From Aurantiochytrium sp. KH105 (taxonomy: Eukaryota; Sar; Bigyra; Thraustochytrida; Thraustochytriidae), in contig BGKB01000086.1 of NCBI GenBank assembly GCA_003116975.1, positions 124,001-188,000 of the forward strand: a DNA stretch of 64,000 bases, written 5' to 3'. A program made the translations under genes and the position numbers. Below, in pieces: positions 50,901 through 59,796 of the stretch; positions within the stretch are counted from its first letter, which is position 1; each line of letters starts with the position of its first letter. The notes under the pieces were generated by a model that was not told the origin of the DNA, ran no database searches, and was given only the letters and a program-made list of their open reading frames with translations.

Positions 50901-53860
50901 ATCCGCAGCTCTTACGTGGCGATTCCTCCGCCATGGATCTTGTCTCCGGTCTACTTGGTTCGCCAAATGCACGAGCGGGTGGCAAGGACCAACAAGAGTC
51001 ACCAGCGCGATTATCCAATGACAACGCGGAGGAAGAGGATGGCTCCGCAGCATCAGCATCTCTTTCGAGGCGAGCGAGTCGCTCTCTGTTTGGCAAAAAG
51101 CCTGCATCGACCGCATCACTGGCTTCAGCTGGAGCGGAAGCAGCAAAGTCGCGCGCGAGCGCTTCTGAGGCCATGAAGAACGCTCTGCTTGCCCCACGAC
51201 AGCCCGGATCTGGTTCTTTGCTTGCTGGAACAGCCGATCCCAGCGCCCCGGACGGACCTGAGCATGAAGATGCAAGTGACGCATTCAACGGAGCCCATTC
51301 TGCAATGGATTCATTCGATGGCGCTGACACGGACGTTGCTCAGGATCCGCTTGGAGGTCAAATGATTCACGAGCTAGAAGACGGCCTCCAGCGGAACCTT
51401 GCTCACGCTGGCAACAGCGGCATTCAAATAGGCGGACGCGCTGTCGACGATGAGACGATTGAAGCATCTCCTCCAACACCACAGCTTCCTCTGGAGCCTG
51501 CTCTCAGCGACGAGCTCAAGGAACTTTTGCGGATGAATCAGTATGTTCCTCGCGATCACAAGCGCAGTATGTTTAGTGATGATGGTTCTAGTATGTTGCG
51601 AAGCAAGTCAAATTGCTTTGGTGAGGAGATTCACTTCGATCCTCTTACGCTTATGAAGCAAGTTACGTCAATTCCACACTGGGATCCTTCCGAGAATGTA
51701 GACGAGGACGAAGAAGAGTGGAAAGCAATCGATAGTCTTGATATGCGACGGGACCAAAACGTTGCACAGGGCAACCTCGACTTTTTGTATGCTGATGATG
51801 ATGCTGACAACAAGCAAAAGCACACGTCTGGCGCTGGCGAAATTCATGGGGTTGTCGGAGACGATCGCTGGACGAGATTTTTTAAAGAGATGGAAGCCTT
51901 GCTGCAGCCTGCTCCAGAAGTCGTCGAGGAATCCGAGCTGGACCGGCAGGAGCGAAAGCTTCGTGAATTGAAACGCATCGTTGACGCGGAAGGCGTTGCG
52001 GATTCAGGCAAAGCATGCAATTCGGCAGACAGCGTCGGAGCGGTCGGGAACGGCAGCAAGAATCAGTCTGATTTTCAGAAACGTGCCCATCAGTACTGGA
52101 AGCAGCTACAGCACATGGTTAAAATCGGCAGTGCGTTTCGTTTTCAGCGCAAAGCCCGTCTCGACGATGCGCGCCAAGGCAACATCCAGATTCGTGACCT
52201 CGAACTGGGCGAGCATGTGACGGCTGTGATGGAGGCGAGCAAATATCTGTACTTTCGTTTTGTGCTCCCTTCGGCCGACAACTTCCTGACCGTGAGCATT
52301 CACTCTCGAGATGGGGATCCCGATGTGTTTTTATCAAATGAAGCGGTGCCAACGCTCAAGGACTATACGTGGCGAACCTCGGCGATTGGAAATCAGCGCA
52401 TTGTTCTTGCCCCAGGCGAAGCAAAGTATCGCAGTGGCGTGTACATTGCAGGCATTTATTCGCTAACGTCGGCATCATGTTCCCTCGTTGTCGAAGTGCA
52501 GAATTCGGATTATGGATGCGAAGAGCTCGACCATGTGTCTGCGCTCACCCGCAAGTTCAACATTATTGCCGTGAACCCTCACCAGCAGAGCGTCGAGCAA
52601 GTCGATGCGCGCCTTGCGGACGAAGCACTTCGCGAAGAAGCAGCTCAGGCAGAAGAACGTGCAGGATTTGAACTCAGGGCTTCAGCCGATGATGACAGCG
52701 GCAACGAAGAGGATGACAAAGAAGACGCCACGAGCGAGGATTGCGAGAAAGAAGAGAGTGTCGGAGACGAGAATAAAAAGGAAGACGATGGTGAAGCGGG
52801 CGAGTCAAAGTCCCGCACGCTCGAGCGTCGTGCGACGTTTCCGCAGCGCGAGACGCGAGTATCTTTGAAGCTCCAAGATGAGCCCGGCTCAGGCGCCATG
52901 GATGATCTCTTTACGACGTACGAAAATCGTAAGGACGATGAATTCGAGAGCAAGATTGTCAAGGCAGGTCGTCGCGAGGTCCGACGCGCGCTTCTAGGAG
53001 ACGCCGCCGACGACGAAGCGCTATTCGGCCCGAACAATGCCAAAGCCAGCGACCGTCAAGCCGGTCTTGGGAAACAAGATGAAGAGTGTTTACTGATGCC
53101 GGAACAAAGCACTGACAGCGACACAGAGTCGGTTTCGACGTTTGGAGCGGATAGCTTAGTTTCTGAGCCTGTTCCGCACAAGAAGACCAGGCTGCTTCGA
53201 CATTTGCTTGTCATGCCCAAACCTGTTGCATACGATTTGAGCAAGTTCCATGCTGAGCAGGTGCAGGCGAATCGGCAACTCCTTTCCAACCAGCTTCAAG
53301 CATTGGAGCCCACATCGCGATGCAAGGCCGCTTTTCGCGGTTTTAAATCACATGGATCTCTTCAAAAGGCGATTCTTGAGGACGGCAAGCAAGAAGCGAG
53401 CTCGAAAAGCGTACAAGCGTGGCTTGCTGATCTTGGGGTGGAGGGCGACGGCGACCCAGGGCTGGCCAAAGACTTTTGTCGCTTTGAAAAGATTTTCTTG
53501 GCGATTGGCGCGCGGGTTGTTCAGACCCAACGGGAACGCATGGAAGAGCGCGACGAATCAATGCGCACCAAGGACGAGCGGCTCTTGTTCCGCAAGTCGA
53601 AAAGTGCGGTTGCACTAGGTGTCGGTCCGCGCGTCGGTTTGGACGTGGCCCATCTTACCGTGCCACGACATCCGAATCTAGATGAGCTGCCCAATCTGGC
53701 CAAATTATTTGCAAAAAGCGAGAAGGAGCTTGATGTCGCTCAGCGGCGCGCCAACAAGCGCGCGGTAGATCACATTCGACGCAAACGTCGCGAAAAGATT
53801 TTGCGAGATAAGCTTGGCGAGGCCGCCGTAGCTACGATGCAGAAGATGGGTGGGTGGTGA
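44942..53860 (+). CDS. Giant WD40 / IQ-motif / PPC-like domain protein
   Basis: 2972 codons in one frame. Residues about 30-930 form WD40-type repeats in at least two propellers (for example KTLRLWTL, GHLHMWNV, GSVKLWTL, ASLDHGVMVWQL). About 1130-1390 is a conserved-looking helical region of unknown family. About 1400-1860 is Ser/Pro- and acid-rich and probably disordered. An IQ motif (1877-1890, RRIQAHARGYLIRK) suggests calmodulin or light-chain binding. A beta-rich domain at about 2395-2525, with DGDPDVFLSN, DYTWRTS and a GVYIAGIYS strand, resembles the bacterial PPC (pre-peptidase C-terminal) fold. The C-terminus is charged and helical. WD40 plus IQ in one very large protein is common among flagellar and basal-body scaffolds; that role is an inference. 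Start ATG 44942. I do not recognise a named orthologue. Confidence 0.8.
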   Translation: MGAAENVDSRSAGKTKRRRRVKMTQQSLTRSSLMYLRQLAGHVEPIRCCAFNSNRHHVITACSKTLRLWTLQRELKRVQMPSRGEGMLPALFNEIFFFAREDLYLVVCGGDPNNASSSYAGYILGFHAGLTPALEFAAHSDAPIVASFFSESTQELVTCDAKARIKLWSFRRAEGAKLRVYHRGTFEADLGTNEAVCSMTVVPELAICIVAAPSGKLAVVDLETFKAIDHYDCLQANPERINTHECKLSKLVFDADAQHLLIGFTDGTVDLFCFYHDESAPDARHMLLYMTSFSCHKGTVTDLCLIQGIEGALSCGADSLVRHWRPLTSAEIGRYQHVRRPAPASSQVPANTKLEAITTTRLVPLRLEVDAMCSKQLLMVIAGELITLLEVLTPCLPFADAPGEIQLAHPVPGPSPPVAFDPQLKRWSLQPNRHHIVTFSRDASISILDAASGKVAFAFKLPARVQFAELEARTAAERALRASAAPSPRHVPRLRTPKSVNPGALASAVCYAWSSTLALHCIGWSDGKLDLRDSNADLKYELLDNSSLAAIASVVVLQVSGPEAENVERIEEAIAPSFGYKPLRPDSSPANLLIHCTENAELADLHRKLEASDKSNDPFLESFAKKPKHSRGKPATASAAMRRDKNQKALLDPLGARIAHILVSGNAEGHLHMWNVEAASMVRTVRAHSGPVQYVGCITPVQIDDRIQGLYAGFPATRCLYSAGQDGSVKLWTLPEMKLAGFVQTCTAASRPLSHGSAATSSSHGRPESSSATSSLQAPTQLSAMLVLPRHGLFVCGHDNGFVQVFPLPVTATQADDQTMNLAHAPTFSERAHTKRVSVLSSSLSDPGILLSASLDHGVMVWQLSPSDASLVQARRLTFAAPVSAACFTPICDEIVVTVGKSMSLVSFWDKDGAVTVSPENLSVLPSFEVGGKALVRNEATQDASLSEEPSVGDIDSSLARPGSRELVRPNTSQFMSSISKILDQMEEIDASLYPALMPVQLDVLRASFAKATVDDKISIAPLESLPEILSSLGWAGITWAHIQPVAARAQVPLDGPFLSIHETMAIADVFMGSPEADELLGPIRARSAEQLLRRDAMAQKTVKKGAQTNSAARSRVSNAPRKYADMCATRTIITYNSLGEKSFPSVVNVADKISAPGRLHWDAHVKVDTHAPQALGNHKYRGVPGRELAALPQHFARLFASRYGERASQASRGSLRIRALPLISVTRGIRSVVAQKVMLDALAYDEGRPRVSMSRCVIEWHLHRFGKDAKMCKVVAERVLSFLNALRAYAASVLPCRTLLCFVLSGPHRRKPSSANFFVDIIQQLINRGVDYVPHLFTSRQDPPPPTDVLVAAIRAVIPRQHRLQHAVQLADDLCEAVTLRPMFPQAEILEYLVNCYETWATFSPRRPSSPPPSLSEPGSPVSAASPVSPSSSPSPSSPVTPTTVQIEPPHGIVVRLLKPRPLRMLTSFTGITNDDHDHIGLLERRETIKNMAVPVAKALDDLPDMHWIATERPRYMSAPDITVESSNLPQRSSPTEKVDPYHFQTKDFGRRGKRSIFVNRTKRDKGVTSPKSPQSERRRSSVASPTGKSPKDRSPISPASIAATKTNKNTDVRYGRNSEGDLDKDDDGGTSIRGEGGDDDCEEDEDDDLKSYQSSVSVTSHDPAVWLQGGEDDEPLFVQEVPKPGDPPPAIVDPTTLSATSSGPGADPGLGSLELAALLSPGQAGGGSSPGGRRSSLFDQIMSPPQRAEEQSETQSEGASTDTRSRTGESQLRRESRLSLNGQRRSSLLHGLEAEDDHDGSGYSLERPISRGATLSTAEIEMARRSFRASFSLEEQKAFELKRQLSHNALILKEIRKAEALMPAYQLKKREASARRIQAHARGYLIRKIVSSLAGPSVDETYLDSLSLAQSSNGPLGTETHVSIPGALDASNERGYSREEPVRSVHSRDGSPGGRRPPSPDAVRVLTSGKSSIDVNNFIFHAENDPQLLRGDSSAMDLVSGLLGSPNARAGGKDQQESPARLSNDNAEEEDGSAASASLSRRASRSLFGKKPASTASLASAGAEAAKSRASASEAMKNALLAPRQPGSGSLLAGTADPSAPDGPEHEDASDAFNGAHSAMDSFDGADTDVAQDPLGGQMIHELEDGLQRNLAHAGNSGIQIGGRAVDDETIEASPPTPQLPLEPALSDELKELLRMNQYVPRDHKRSMFSDDGSSMLRSKSNCFGEEIHFDPLTLMKQVTSIPHWDPSENVDEDEEEWKAIDSLDMRRDQNVAQGNLDFLYADDDADNKQKHTSGAGEIHGVVGDDRWTRFFKEMEALLQPAPEVVEESELDRQERKLRELKRIVDAEGVADSGKACNSADSVGAVGNGSKNQSDFQKRAHQYWKQLQHMVKIGSAFRFQRKARLDDARQGNIQIRDLELGEHVTAVMEASKYLYFRFVLPSADNFLTVSIHSRDGDPDVFLSNEAVPTLKDYTWRTSAIGNQRIVLAPGEAKYRSGVYIAGIYSLTSASCSLVVEVQNSDYGCEELDHVSALTRKFNIIAVNPHQQSVEQVDARLADEALREEAAQAEERAGFELRASADDDSGNEEDDKEDATSEDCEKEESVGDENKKEDDGEAGESKSRTLERRATFPQRETRVSLKLQDEPGSGAMDDLFTTYENRKDDEFESKIVKAGRREVRRALLGDAADDEALFGPNNAKASDRQAGLGKQDEECLLMPEQSTDSDTESVSTFGADSLVSEPVPHKKTRLLRHLLVMPKPVAYDLSKFHAEQVQANRQLLSNQLQALEPTSRCKAAFRGFKSHGSLQKAILEDGKQEASSKSVQAWLADLGVEGDGDPGLAKDFCRFEKIFLAIGARVVQTQRERMEERDESMRTKDERLLFRKSKSAVALGVGPRVGLDVAHLTVPRHPNLDELPNLAKLFAKSEKELDVAQRRANKRAVDHIRRKRREKILRDKLGEAAVATMQKMGGW

Positions 53861-54458
53861 GAATGTGCGAGTCGCCGATGCATCTGTCTATACTAGTGTA
53901 TAATGTAATGCAGAACACACAAAGAAGATTCTGTTTTTTTTTTTTCACGCAGCAAAGGAAGTGACGATGCGCTCGTAGCTGCAGCGAGAGCTCGCTCCCT
54001 TGTGGCCAGCAGCAATGTGCGCGGCATGACTCGCAAGGTACTATCGATCTTGATCAAGGTGATGGTAAAAACCGGTCTCGCGCGTCACGGTATGTCGCCA
54101 AAGTTCGTCAGAACTTGAGCGAGAACTTGGCTCGAGAACTTGTCCGACATGGATGTTGATTTGTTGGTAGACCTGGAATGGGTGGGAGGTGCAACGAGAG
54201 GTACTCGCTCAGGAGCCGTCCTTGAAGACAGGCAGACGACGTGCACGACGCTGCGCTGAGCCCGCTCTGATCTGAAAAGGGCGCGCAAAGAGGCCTCAGC
54301 CGCTTGGGCCGGGGACGACCATACCAAAACGAAAACGTGGAAGCGGGACGCAGAGTTCTAGGCATAGACATAGGTTGTCACGTCAGTGCAACACGCAAGA
54401 AGAGAGAGTGGCGACGAGTAGTACGAGTTGTCCTCGAAAGCACGACCTAGGAGGAAAG
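53861..54458. other. Intergenic / leader of channel gene
   Basis: About 600 bp without a gene. A T-run of 12 lies at about 53934-53945. The frame of the downstream gene is open for 28 codons before its ATG but begins at TTG. Confidence 0.6.
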
Positions 54459-55938
54459 ATGGCAGAGGCCCTTGACCAGCTGGGGCGTGGCCCGAATCAG
54501 AATTCAAATCCCAACCTTCCGCCCGAAGAGCAAAGTGATGCGACTATGTCTCGTTCATCGAGCGCCTTCTCTTCAATCACTCGGGCGTCGTGCAAAGATC
54601 CGACGCCTTCTGGATCCTCAGGCCCAGCATTGCAAAGCGATGCGGAAGACACCGAAGTGCTAAAAGAAGCACAGCATCAAGATCAAATGTTACTGCCCGA
54701 GAGCCCAAATTCTTCCGAAAATTCGGAGCTCCCTGAGAGTGCACCTTGTGACGCCACAGCGCCCCAGCCTGCGCGCAGCAACAGGAAGGTGGACGGTTCG
54801 GCTCCTTATTTGCCATCCATGTATATCGATGATCGCCTTTGCGATGGCCTCTCTTCATATCCTTCCAGCGACGAACAGAGACGCTGCCTCAAGATTGCAA
54901 GGGATTGGCGCCAGAGGCACCCAACAACATCGATGCCCATGGAAATGTTCATTCGTGTTAACATCCACGACGTCTGTTCGATCGACACCAGGAACCAAAC
55001 ATTTACGGCAAACATGTACTGGCAAGTCATGTGGTTTGCTCCCGAAAATCTTATGGGAGATGATCCTGTGAAGGTCTCGCTCGAAGAAGCGTTCGACCCG
55101 CGTGTGCACCTTTCCAACCTTGTTCGCGACTCTTCTTCGGCAATTCAGACCTGGATCGAGTTTGGCAAGGTGGAAACGGGAAAGCACTCGGGCCGAAAGG
55201 TGGTGTTTCGCCGGCAGAAGCTCGTCGGTGCCGTCTTTCGCTCGCAATACAATCTAGAGCGCTCCCCTCTCGACACGCAGACGTTCGACATCGAGCTTCG
55301 ATGCGACTTCCCATCAAGCGTTGTGAGCCTACAGACTCTAGAGCCACTCATGGTCGACCCCAAGCACGACGAGCATGGAAACAGCGAAAGCTTTGCAAAG
55401 CCGTCCAAATTTACGACCATTGATGAAGATACGTGGTTCAAGAATCTCACAGTCGTGACCTCCTCAGGCAAGCAGACTGAACATTCCTTTGGCAAGCTTG
55501 TGTTTCGCCTCATGGGAGACCGAAGACCAGGATTCATGACGATCAACGTGCTTATTCTGACTTTTGTCCTCGCAGGTCTGGGACTTGTTGTGTTTGCAAT
55601 TTAAACCTGAAAAGCTCACGGCTGCCACTCCTGCGAATGCTAACGCTACTACCGCTGCACTCACTACTGCCGCTGTACTGAATCAAGAGAATGCCAACTT
55701 CGAGAGACGATTCAATGTCAACTGCGTCTTGCTTCTCACGCAAGTCAAGCTCAAATCTTCTGCAAGCGTTGATCTTCCCGAGGTCTCATATCCAACCTTT
55801 GTAGACTACGCGGTCGTGGCCAGCATTTTGTTCCAGTTTTGGCTCATCATTTGGACAGCAATTTTCAAGACGCAGACAAGTTGGGAAAGAGCGATAACTC
55901 ACGACCACAATTTTGTTCACATCATGAGTTCTGGATAA
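54459..55938 (+). CDS. Pentameric ligand-gated ion channel-like protein (one predicted intron)
   Basis: Gene model: exon 1 54459-55589, intron 55590-55689, exon 2 55690-55938, 459 residues. A disordered N-terminus (1-135) is followed by a pLGIC ligand-binding beta fold (about 160-345) with FIRVNIHDV, an MYWQVMWF strand and YNLERSPLDTQ (equivalent of the pre-M1 PFDxQ turn). RRPGF then M1 (about 358-377) follow. The unspliced frame stops after VVFAI. M2-M3 continue in another frame: RRFNVNCVLLLTQVKLK, then LPEVSYPTFVDY leading into a hydrophobic helix. The paired Cys of a Cys-loop is absent, as in bacterial and many protist channels. Oddities: no signal peptide, and no M4 before the stop. The protein would be a cation or anion channel only if it assembles normally. 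Alternatives are a 3-TM variant or a decaying gene. Confidence 0.68.
55590..55689 (+). other. Predicted spliceosomal intron in channel gene
   Basis: A 100-nt GT...AG interval whose removal joins the M1 frame to the M2 frame. It contains TGCTAAC (about 55637-55643), a near-consensus branch point, about 45 nt before the acceptor. The donor (GTGTTT) is weak, and nearby donor/acceptor pairs (for example 55576 to 55687) also restore frame, so exact ends are uncertain. Confidence 0.5.
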
Positions 55939-55994
55939 ACAAAACTGCTTGCTTATTTTTGTCACACATTTCTGGATGGGGAAAGTCACTGGTC

Positions 55995-58900
55995 TTACTC
56001 AATGACAATGCTCCCCGAAGGCTTGATTCTAACATTATGCTCGGAGGCACTTTGCGCATCATCTCTGCCACCATTGTTGCCCAGACCGTCACCCCCTCGT
56101 TGACTTGATCGGGTCGCGGATCCGTTGGCATGGCCGGAAAGCGTGGATGAAGACGAGGGAAATCGCTGTGGCCCTGTGGTCCCTGGTGTTGACGGCTGGT
56201 TCGGAGAGGGCGTTGCATTTGTAGCATTTGCACTCGAGCCGTTTGGCGCACCGACAGCATTTCCGGAACGAGACTTTCCCGACGATGACGAGGTAGCAAG
56301 CACACGTTTAAGACGTGCATTTTCTGCATGCGAGGCTACAAGCTGCTTTTCCAGGTCCGTTAGCGAGTGGTATACCTCTTCCAACTCCCGCGAAGCATTG
56401 GTCTTTTGACTGGCAACGCCACGAAGCTCAGTCGATGCATTTTCGACACGCGCCACGAGACGATCTCTCTCGGCCTCTAAACGCTCCATCTCGAACAGAT
56501 TGGTGCGAAGCTTTCGCTTGAGCTCGACAACCTTTTCGTCAGACTGCTGCAGCCGCGCAAGCGCCTCGCGTAGCTGGTCGCGCTCGCCCTCGAGCGTGTG
56601 TTCCAGTTCGCGAACGCGAGCGACAAGGCCAAGGTCGTCCTCGTCGCCAATGGCCTGACCCACCTCTTCGTGGTCAGCATCGACGTCATTGCGCTTACTA
56701 AGACGGGTGATTTTTTCTTCGAGGGAGGCCGTCCGGTCCTTTTCTGCCTCGAGTTGCGCCAGCAAAGCCTTGCGTTCTCGCTCAAGATCGCTAAAGTCGT
56801 TGGCGGCGAGACCGTCCGCCTCGGCGCGGAGACGCGCGGCTCGCGACGTCGAGCGGGCCGAGAGCTCCAAGAGAGCGCGAATACCGGTTTCTTCCTTTTT
56901 GCCATCGGCGAGAGCAGCCTGCGCCTGCTTGACAAGGATCTGAATGATGTCGCGCAAGCTTTGCGAGGCGCTTGCGGTACTGACACTTGGCTCGTTGATG
57001 CCGTGAAAGTCACCCTTGCCCTCGCCATTCGCACGGGGGCTCTCGTTGTCAGAGGTGGCGTCTCGAAGGGCCACGAGACGCGCGCGGACGCCCTCGTGCA
57101 GCTCGGCGAGGTGTCGGGACAGGGCGATGAGCTTGGTCTTGTGGGTGCGCACCATGTGCACGCCCCCAAGCGCCGCATCGTCCTGCGCGGCTTCGAGGCT
57201 CTGTTTCTCGTCCTCGAGTGCCGCGAGTGAGACCTCGAGCTCGTCGATACGTTCCCAGAGCTGGCGCGACTTTTCGCGCTCGGCTTCCAAAAGCGTGCTA
57301 GCGTCCGGGGCGTCGCGGTCCGCGAGCGCCCGAGGCGTGGGCTGGTCTTCCAGCGCGCCTGAGAAGCTGGCGTCGCGCAAAGCGGCGTCGCGCTGCTGGA
57401 GCGCAATGTCTCGCACACGGAGGACACTCTTGAGTTCCTCGCGGAGGGCGTTCGCCTGGCGCTCGGCGACCTCCATTTCTTGCTCGGCATTGATGCGTGC
57501 CTCGTCAGCGCGCTCCGCGGCGGTCCTGGCCTCGGTCTCGTCACGGCGGGCCTTTTCGAGGTTTTCGGCGGCCTTGGTCATTTCGTTCTCGAGATCGTCG
57601 ACCTTGGCCTTGAGTTCCTCGACGAGCTGCGCGTCCCTGTGCTGACGCATCTTGAGACGTGCATTCTCATTCTCCAAGGATGACGATCCCTGAAAGGCTT
57701 TATCTCGTGCCTGCAAGGCATTCTTGCGGTCGCCAAGAGCCTGGTCGAGACGCTTCATGGCGTTCTCTTGCTCGCGGAGGGCGGCATCGCGCTCCATGGC
57801 AAGGGTGTCCTTTTGCTGTTCGAGAATGGCCACGTCCTGCTGCGAGGAGGCGAGCTTGCGGCGGGCCGCCTCGAGGTTACGCGAGTGGTTTTGAACGTCC
57901 TTTTCAAGACGCTTCTTGTCATCCTCGGCATTGCGACGTGCCGTTTCTGCGCTTTGTAGATCGGTTTTCGCGCGTTCGAGATCGTGGAGACCTTGCAGGT
58001 ACTTGCGATTGGCGTCGTCGGTGTTGGCGACGGCGCGATCGCGCTCCTCCATGACCTGCTTCATTTCGTCGATGAGAGCGCTGTGGCGACGCTCGGCGGC
58101 GCGGATCTCGCGCATGGTCACCTCGCGATCACGCTGTGCCTTTTCGAGTTGCGATTGAAGCGCACGGCGTTGGTGGCGCTCGGTCTCCATCTCTTCCTGC
58201 CCAATGCCGTGCACTAATGCAAGGTCGTCCATGGACGCTTGGGCCCGGTCACTGGAGTCTTGGGCATCCCGGAGCGCTCGGCGCAACTTTTCATTTTCCT
58301 TGCGCTCTGTGACGAGGCGTCGCTCAAGGTCCCGAAGACGGCCCATGATTTCGGGGCCGTCTTCGGCGGAGGCGCGGCGCGCGGTGGAGGACGAGTTCAT
58401 GGAGAGACCGGACGCGCCGGAGCCTCGACGCGAGCGCCCAGCTGGCGCGTTATTAGCCGGGTCTGCTGCATTGTGCAAGTCGACGCTTCCGTCCTCGTTT
58501 ACGCGCATTCCACGCAAGCGAAGTCGCTTGCGGTCATAAGTGGGGGTGCTCTCGCGCGACCCAATACTGACCGCCTCGCTTCCCCGACGGCGCGGGGACG
58601 CGGTGGAAACGATCTCCGAGGTGGGCGACGAGCCGGCCGCGGCGGCACCCGCGCGTCCTTTGCCGGCCGCACGGCGAAGACGTTGAATTTCGCGCTCGGC
58701 GTCGCGCAGTTCGGACTCGGTTTGGCGCAAGATGTTCTGGCGTTTCTCCTCAAAGTCGGCCTCTTGTTCCTGGAGACGGCGCCTGAGACGAGTCACCTCT
58801 GCCTCTGCCGTCGCTGCATCCGAGTTAGTGCTCATGCCGAAGGCCCCGAGTTCACTGCGGTGGTCATCTTTAAAGGGCCAAACTTGCGCCGCCTTGGCGC

Positions 58901-59468
58901 GGCGGAGCTCCGTCTCGAGTTCCTGAACGTGCGCAGCGAGCTTTCGGGCGCGGGCGCGCTCCTTTGCCAGGTCGCCTGCATCTCGCGGGGAAGCATTGGC
59001 CGCGGACGAGGACAGTGCCAGAGGTCCTGCGGCGTTGGCATTGGGTCTTTCGGCTGCAAAGTGGTCATGGCCCAGGCCATGGCCAAGGTCGTGATCGTGG
59101 TCGTCATCCTCGTCGCCGAGGTCGACGACGTCTCGCGTGGTCGCTGCGGGCGCGGACGGCGTGAAGGTTGCCGCGGGGAGGTCGAGTCTGGCCTCGACGA
59201 GGAGGCGCTGCAGGCCCTGCTGGAATTTGCGAAGGTCGTCGAGCGCGGCACGCACGGGCGCTTGCTGCCTGGCGCCGCCCGCCTTGCGGCGCACCTGCGC
59301 GTTTTCCTGCGTGAGCGCGCGGATCGCGCTTCCGTGCGCGGCCGTGCTGTCCGCGAGCGCATGCTTGAGGAACTCCACCTCGCGCCTGCGCGCGGAGACC
59401 TCGCCCTCCAGGAAGAGCACCTCGTCCACGACCTCGCTGAGCCGCGCCTTGGTCTCCGCCAGCTCCAT
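55995..59468 (-). CDS. Long coiled-coil protein, unrecognised family
   Basis: 1157 residues. Heptad-type, Glu/Arg/Leu/Ala-rich coiled coil covers about 1-60, 170-300, 400-790 and 850-1060, broken by an Asp/His-rich acidic patch (about 125-150) and Ser-rich linkers. The C-terminal tail (about 1060-1157) is Ser/Asn/Gly-rich and disordered. No globular domain, zinc finger or membrane segment is seen. It could be a centrosomal, Golgi or cytoskeletal scaffold. I chose ATG 59468 (MELAETK) because the frame further upstream reads through a 20-bp tandem repeat and begins only at GTG. Its 3' end almost touches the channel gene (56 bp between stops). Confidence 0.75.
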   Translation of the reverse strand: MELAETKARLSEVVDEVLFLEGEVSARRREVEFLKHALADSTAAHGSAIRALTQENAQVRRKAGGARQQAPVRAALDDLRKFQQGLQRLLVEARLDLPAATFTPSAPAATTRDVVDLGDEDDDHDHDLGHGLGHDHFAAERPNANAAGPLALSSSAANASPRDAGDLAKERARARKLAAHVQELETELRRAKAAQVWPFKDDHRSELGAFGMSTNSDAATAEAEVTRLRRRLQEQEADFEEKRQNILRQTESELRDAEREIQRLRRAAGKGRAGAAAAGSSPTSEIVSTASPRRRGSEAVSIGSRESTPTYDRKRLRLRGMRVNEDGSVDLHNAADPANNAPAGRSRRGSGASGLSMNSSSTARRASAEDGPEIMGRLRDLERRLVTERKENEKLRRALRDAQDSSDRAQASMDDLALVHGIGQEEMETERHQRRALQSQLEKAQRDREVTMREIRAAERRHSALIDEMKQVMEERDRAVANTDDANRKYLQGLHDLERAKTDLQSAETARRNAEDDKKRLEKDVQNHSRNLEAARRKLASSQQDVAILEQQKDTLAMERDAALREQENAMKRLDQALGDRKNALQARDKAFQGSSSLENENARLKMRQHRDAQLVEELKAKVDDLENEMTKAAENLEKARRDETEARTAAERADEARINAEQEMEVAERQANALREELKSVLRVRDIALQQRDAALRDASFSGALEDQPTPRALADRDAPDASTLLEAEREKSRQLWERIDELEVSLAALEDEKQSLEAAQDDAALGGVHMVRTHKTKLIALSRHLAELHEGVRARLVALRDATSDNESPRANGEGKGDFHGINEPSVSTASASQSLRDIIQILVKQAQAALADGKKEETGIRALLELSARSTSRAARLRAEADGLAANDFSDLERERKALLAQLEAEKDRTASLEEKITRLSKRNDVDADHEEVGQAIGDEDDLGLVARVRELEHTLEGERDQLREALARLQQSDEKVVELKRKLRTNLFEMERLEAERDRLVARVENASTELRGVASQKTNASRELEEVYHSLTDLEKQLVASHAENARLKRVLATSSSSGKSRSGNAVGAPNGSSANATNATPSPNQPSTPGTTGPQRFPSSSSTLSGHANGSATRSSQRGGDGLGNNGGRDDAQSASEHNVRIKPSGSIVIE

Positions 59469-59710
59469 CTCGCCGCCGCCGCCGCCGCGCCGGGCCTCGC
59501 CGCGCCTCGCCGGGCGGTCTCCGCTCGGGGCGGACGCTCCGCCGCCGCCCTCGCCGCGCCCTCCCTCGCCGCGCGCAGGCTGCCTGCGCGCGCGGGCGCC
59601 GTCGCTGCGCTCCTCGCAGCTGGCCGTCTGCTCGCGCTGCTTGTGCGCGCGCTGCTGCTGCTTCTTCTCTCTTTCCCCGCGCTCGCGCCGCAAGTCGCGC
59701 AAAAACCGCA

Positions 59711-59796
59711 GGCCGCAAGTCGCGCAAAGCCGCCGCAAGTCGCGCAAAGCCGCCGCAAGTCGCGCAAAGCCGCCGCAAGTCGCGCAAAACCGCCGC
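59711..59796. repeat. 20-bp tandem repeat, about 4 units
   Basis: Unit CGCCGCAAGTCGCGCAAAGC, exact in the middle copies. The period is not a multiple of three, so it is unlikely to be coding. Confidence 0.9.
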
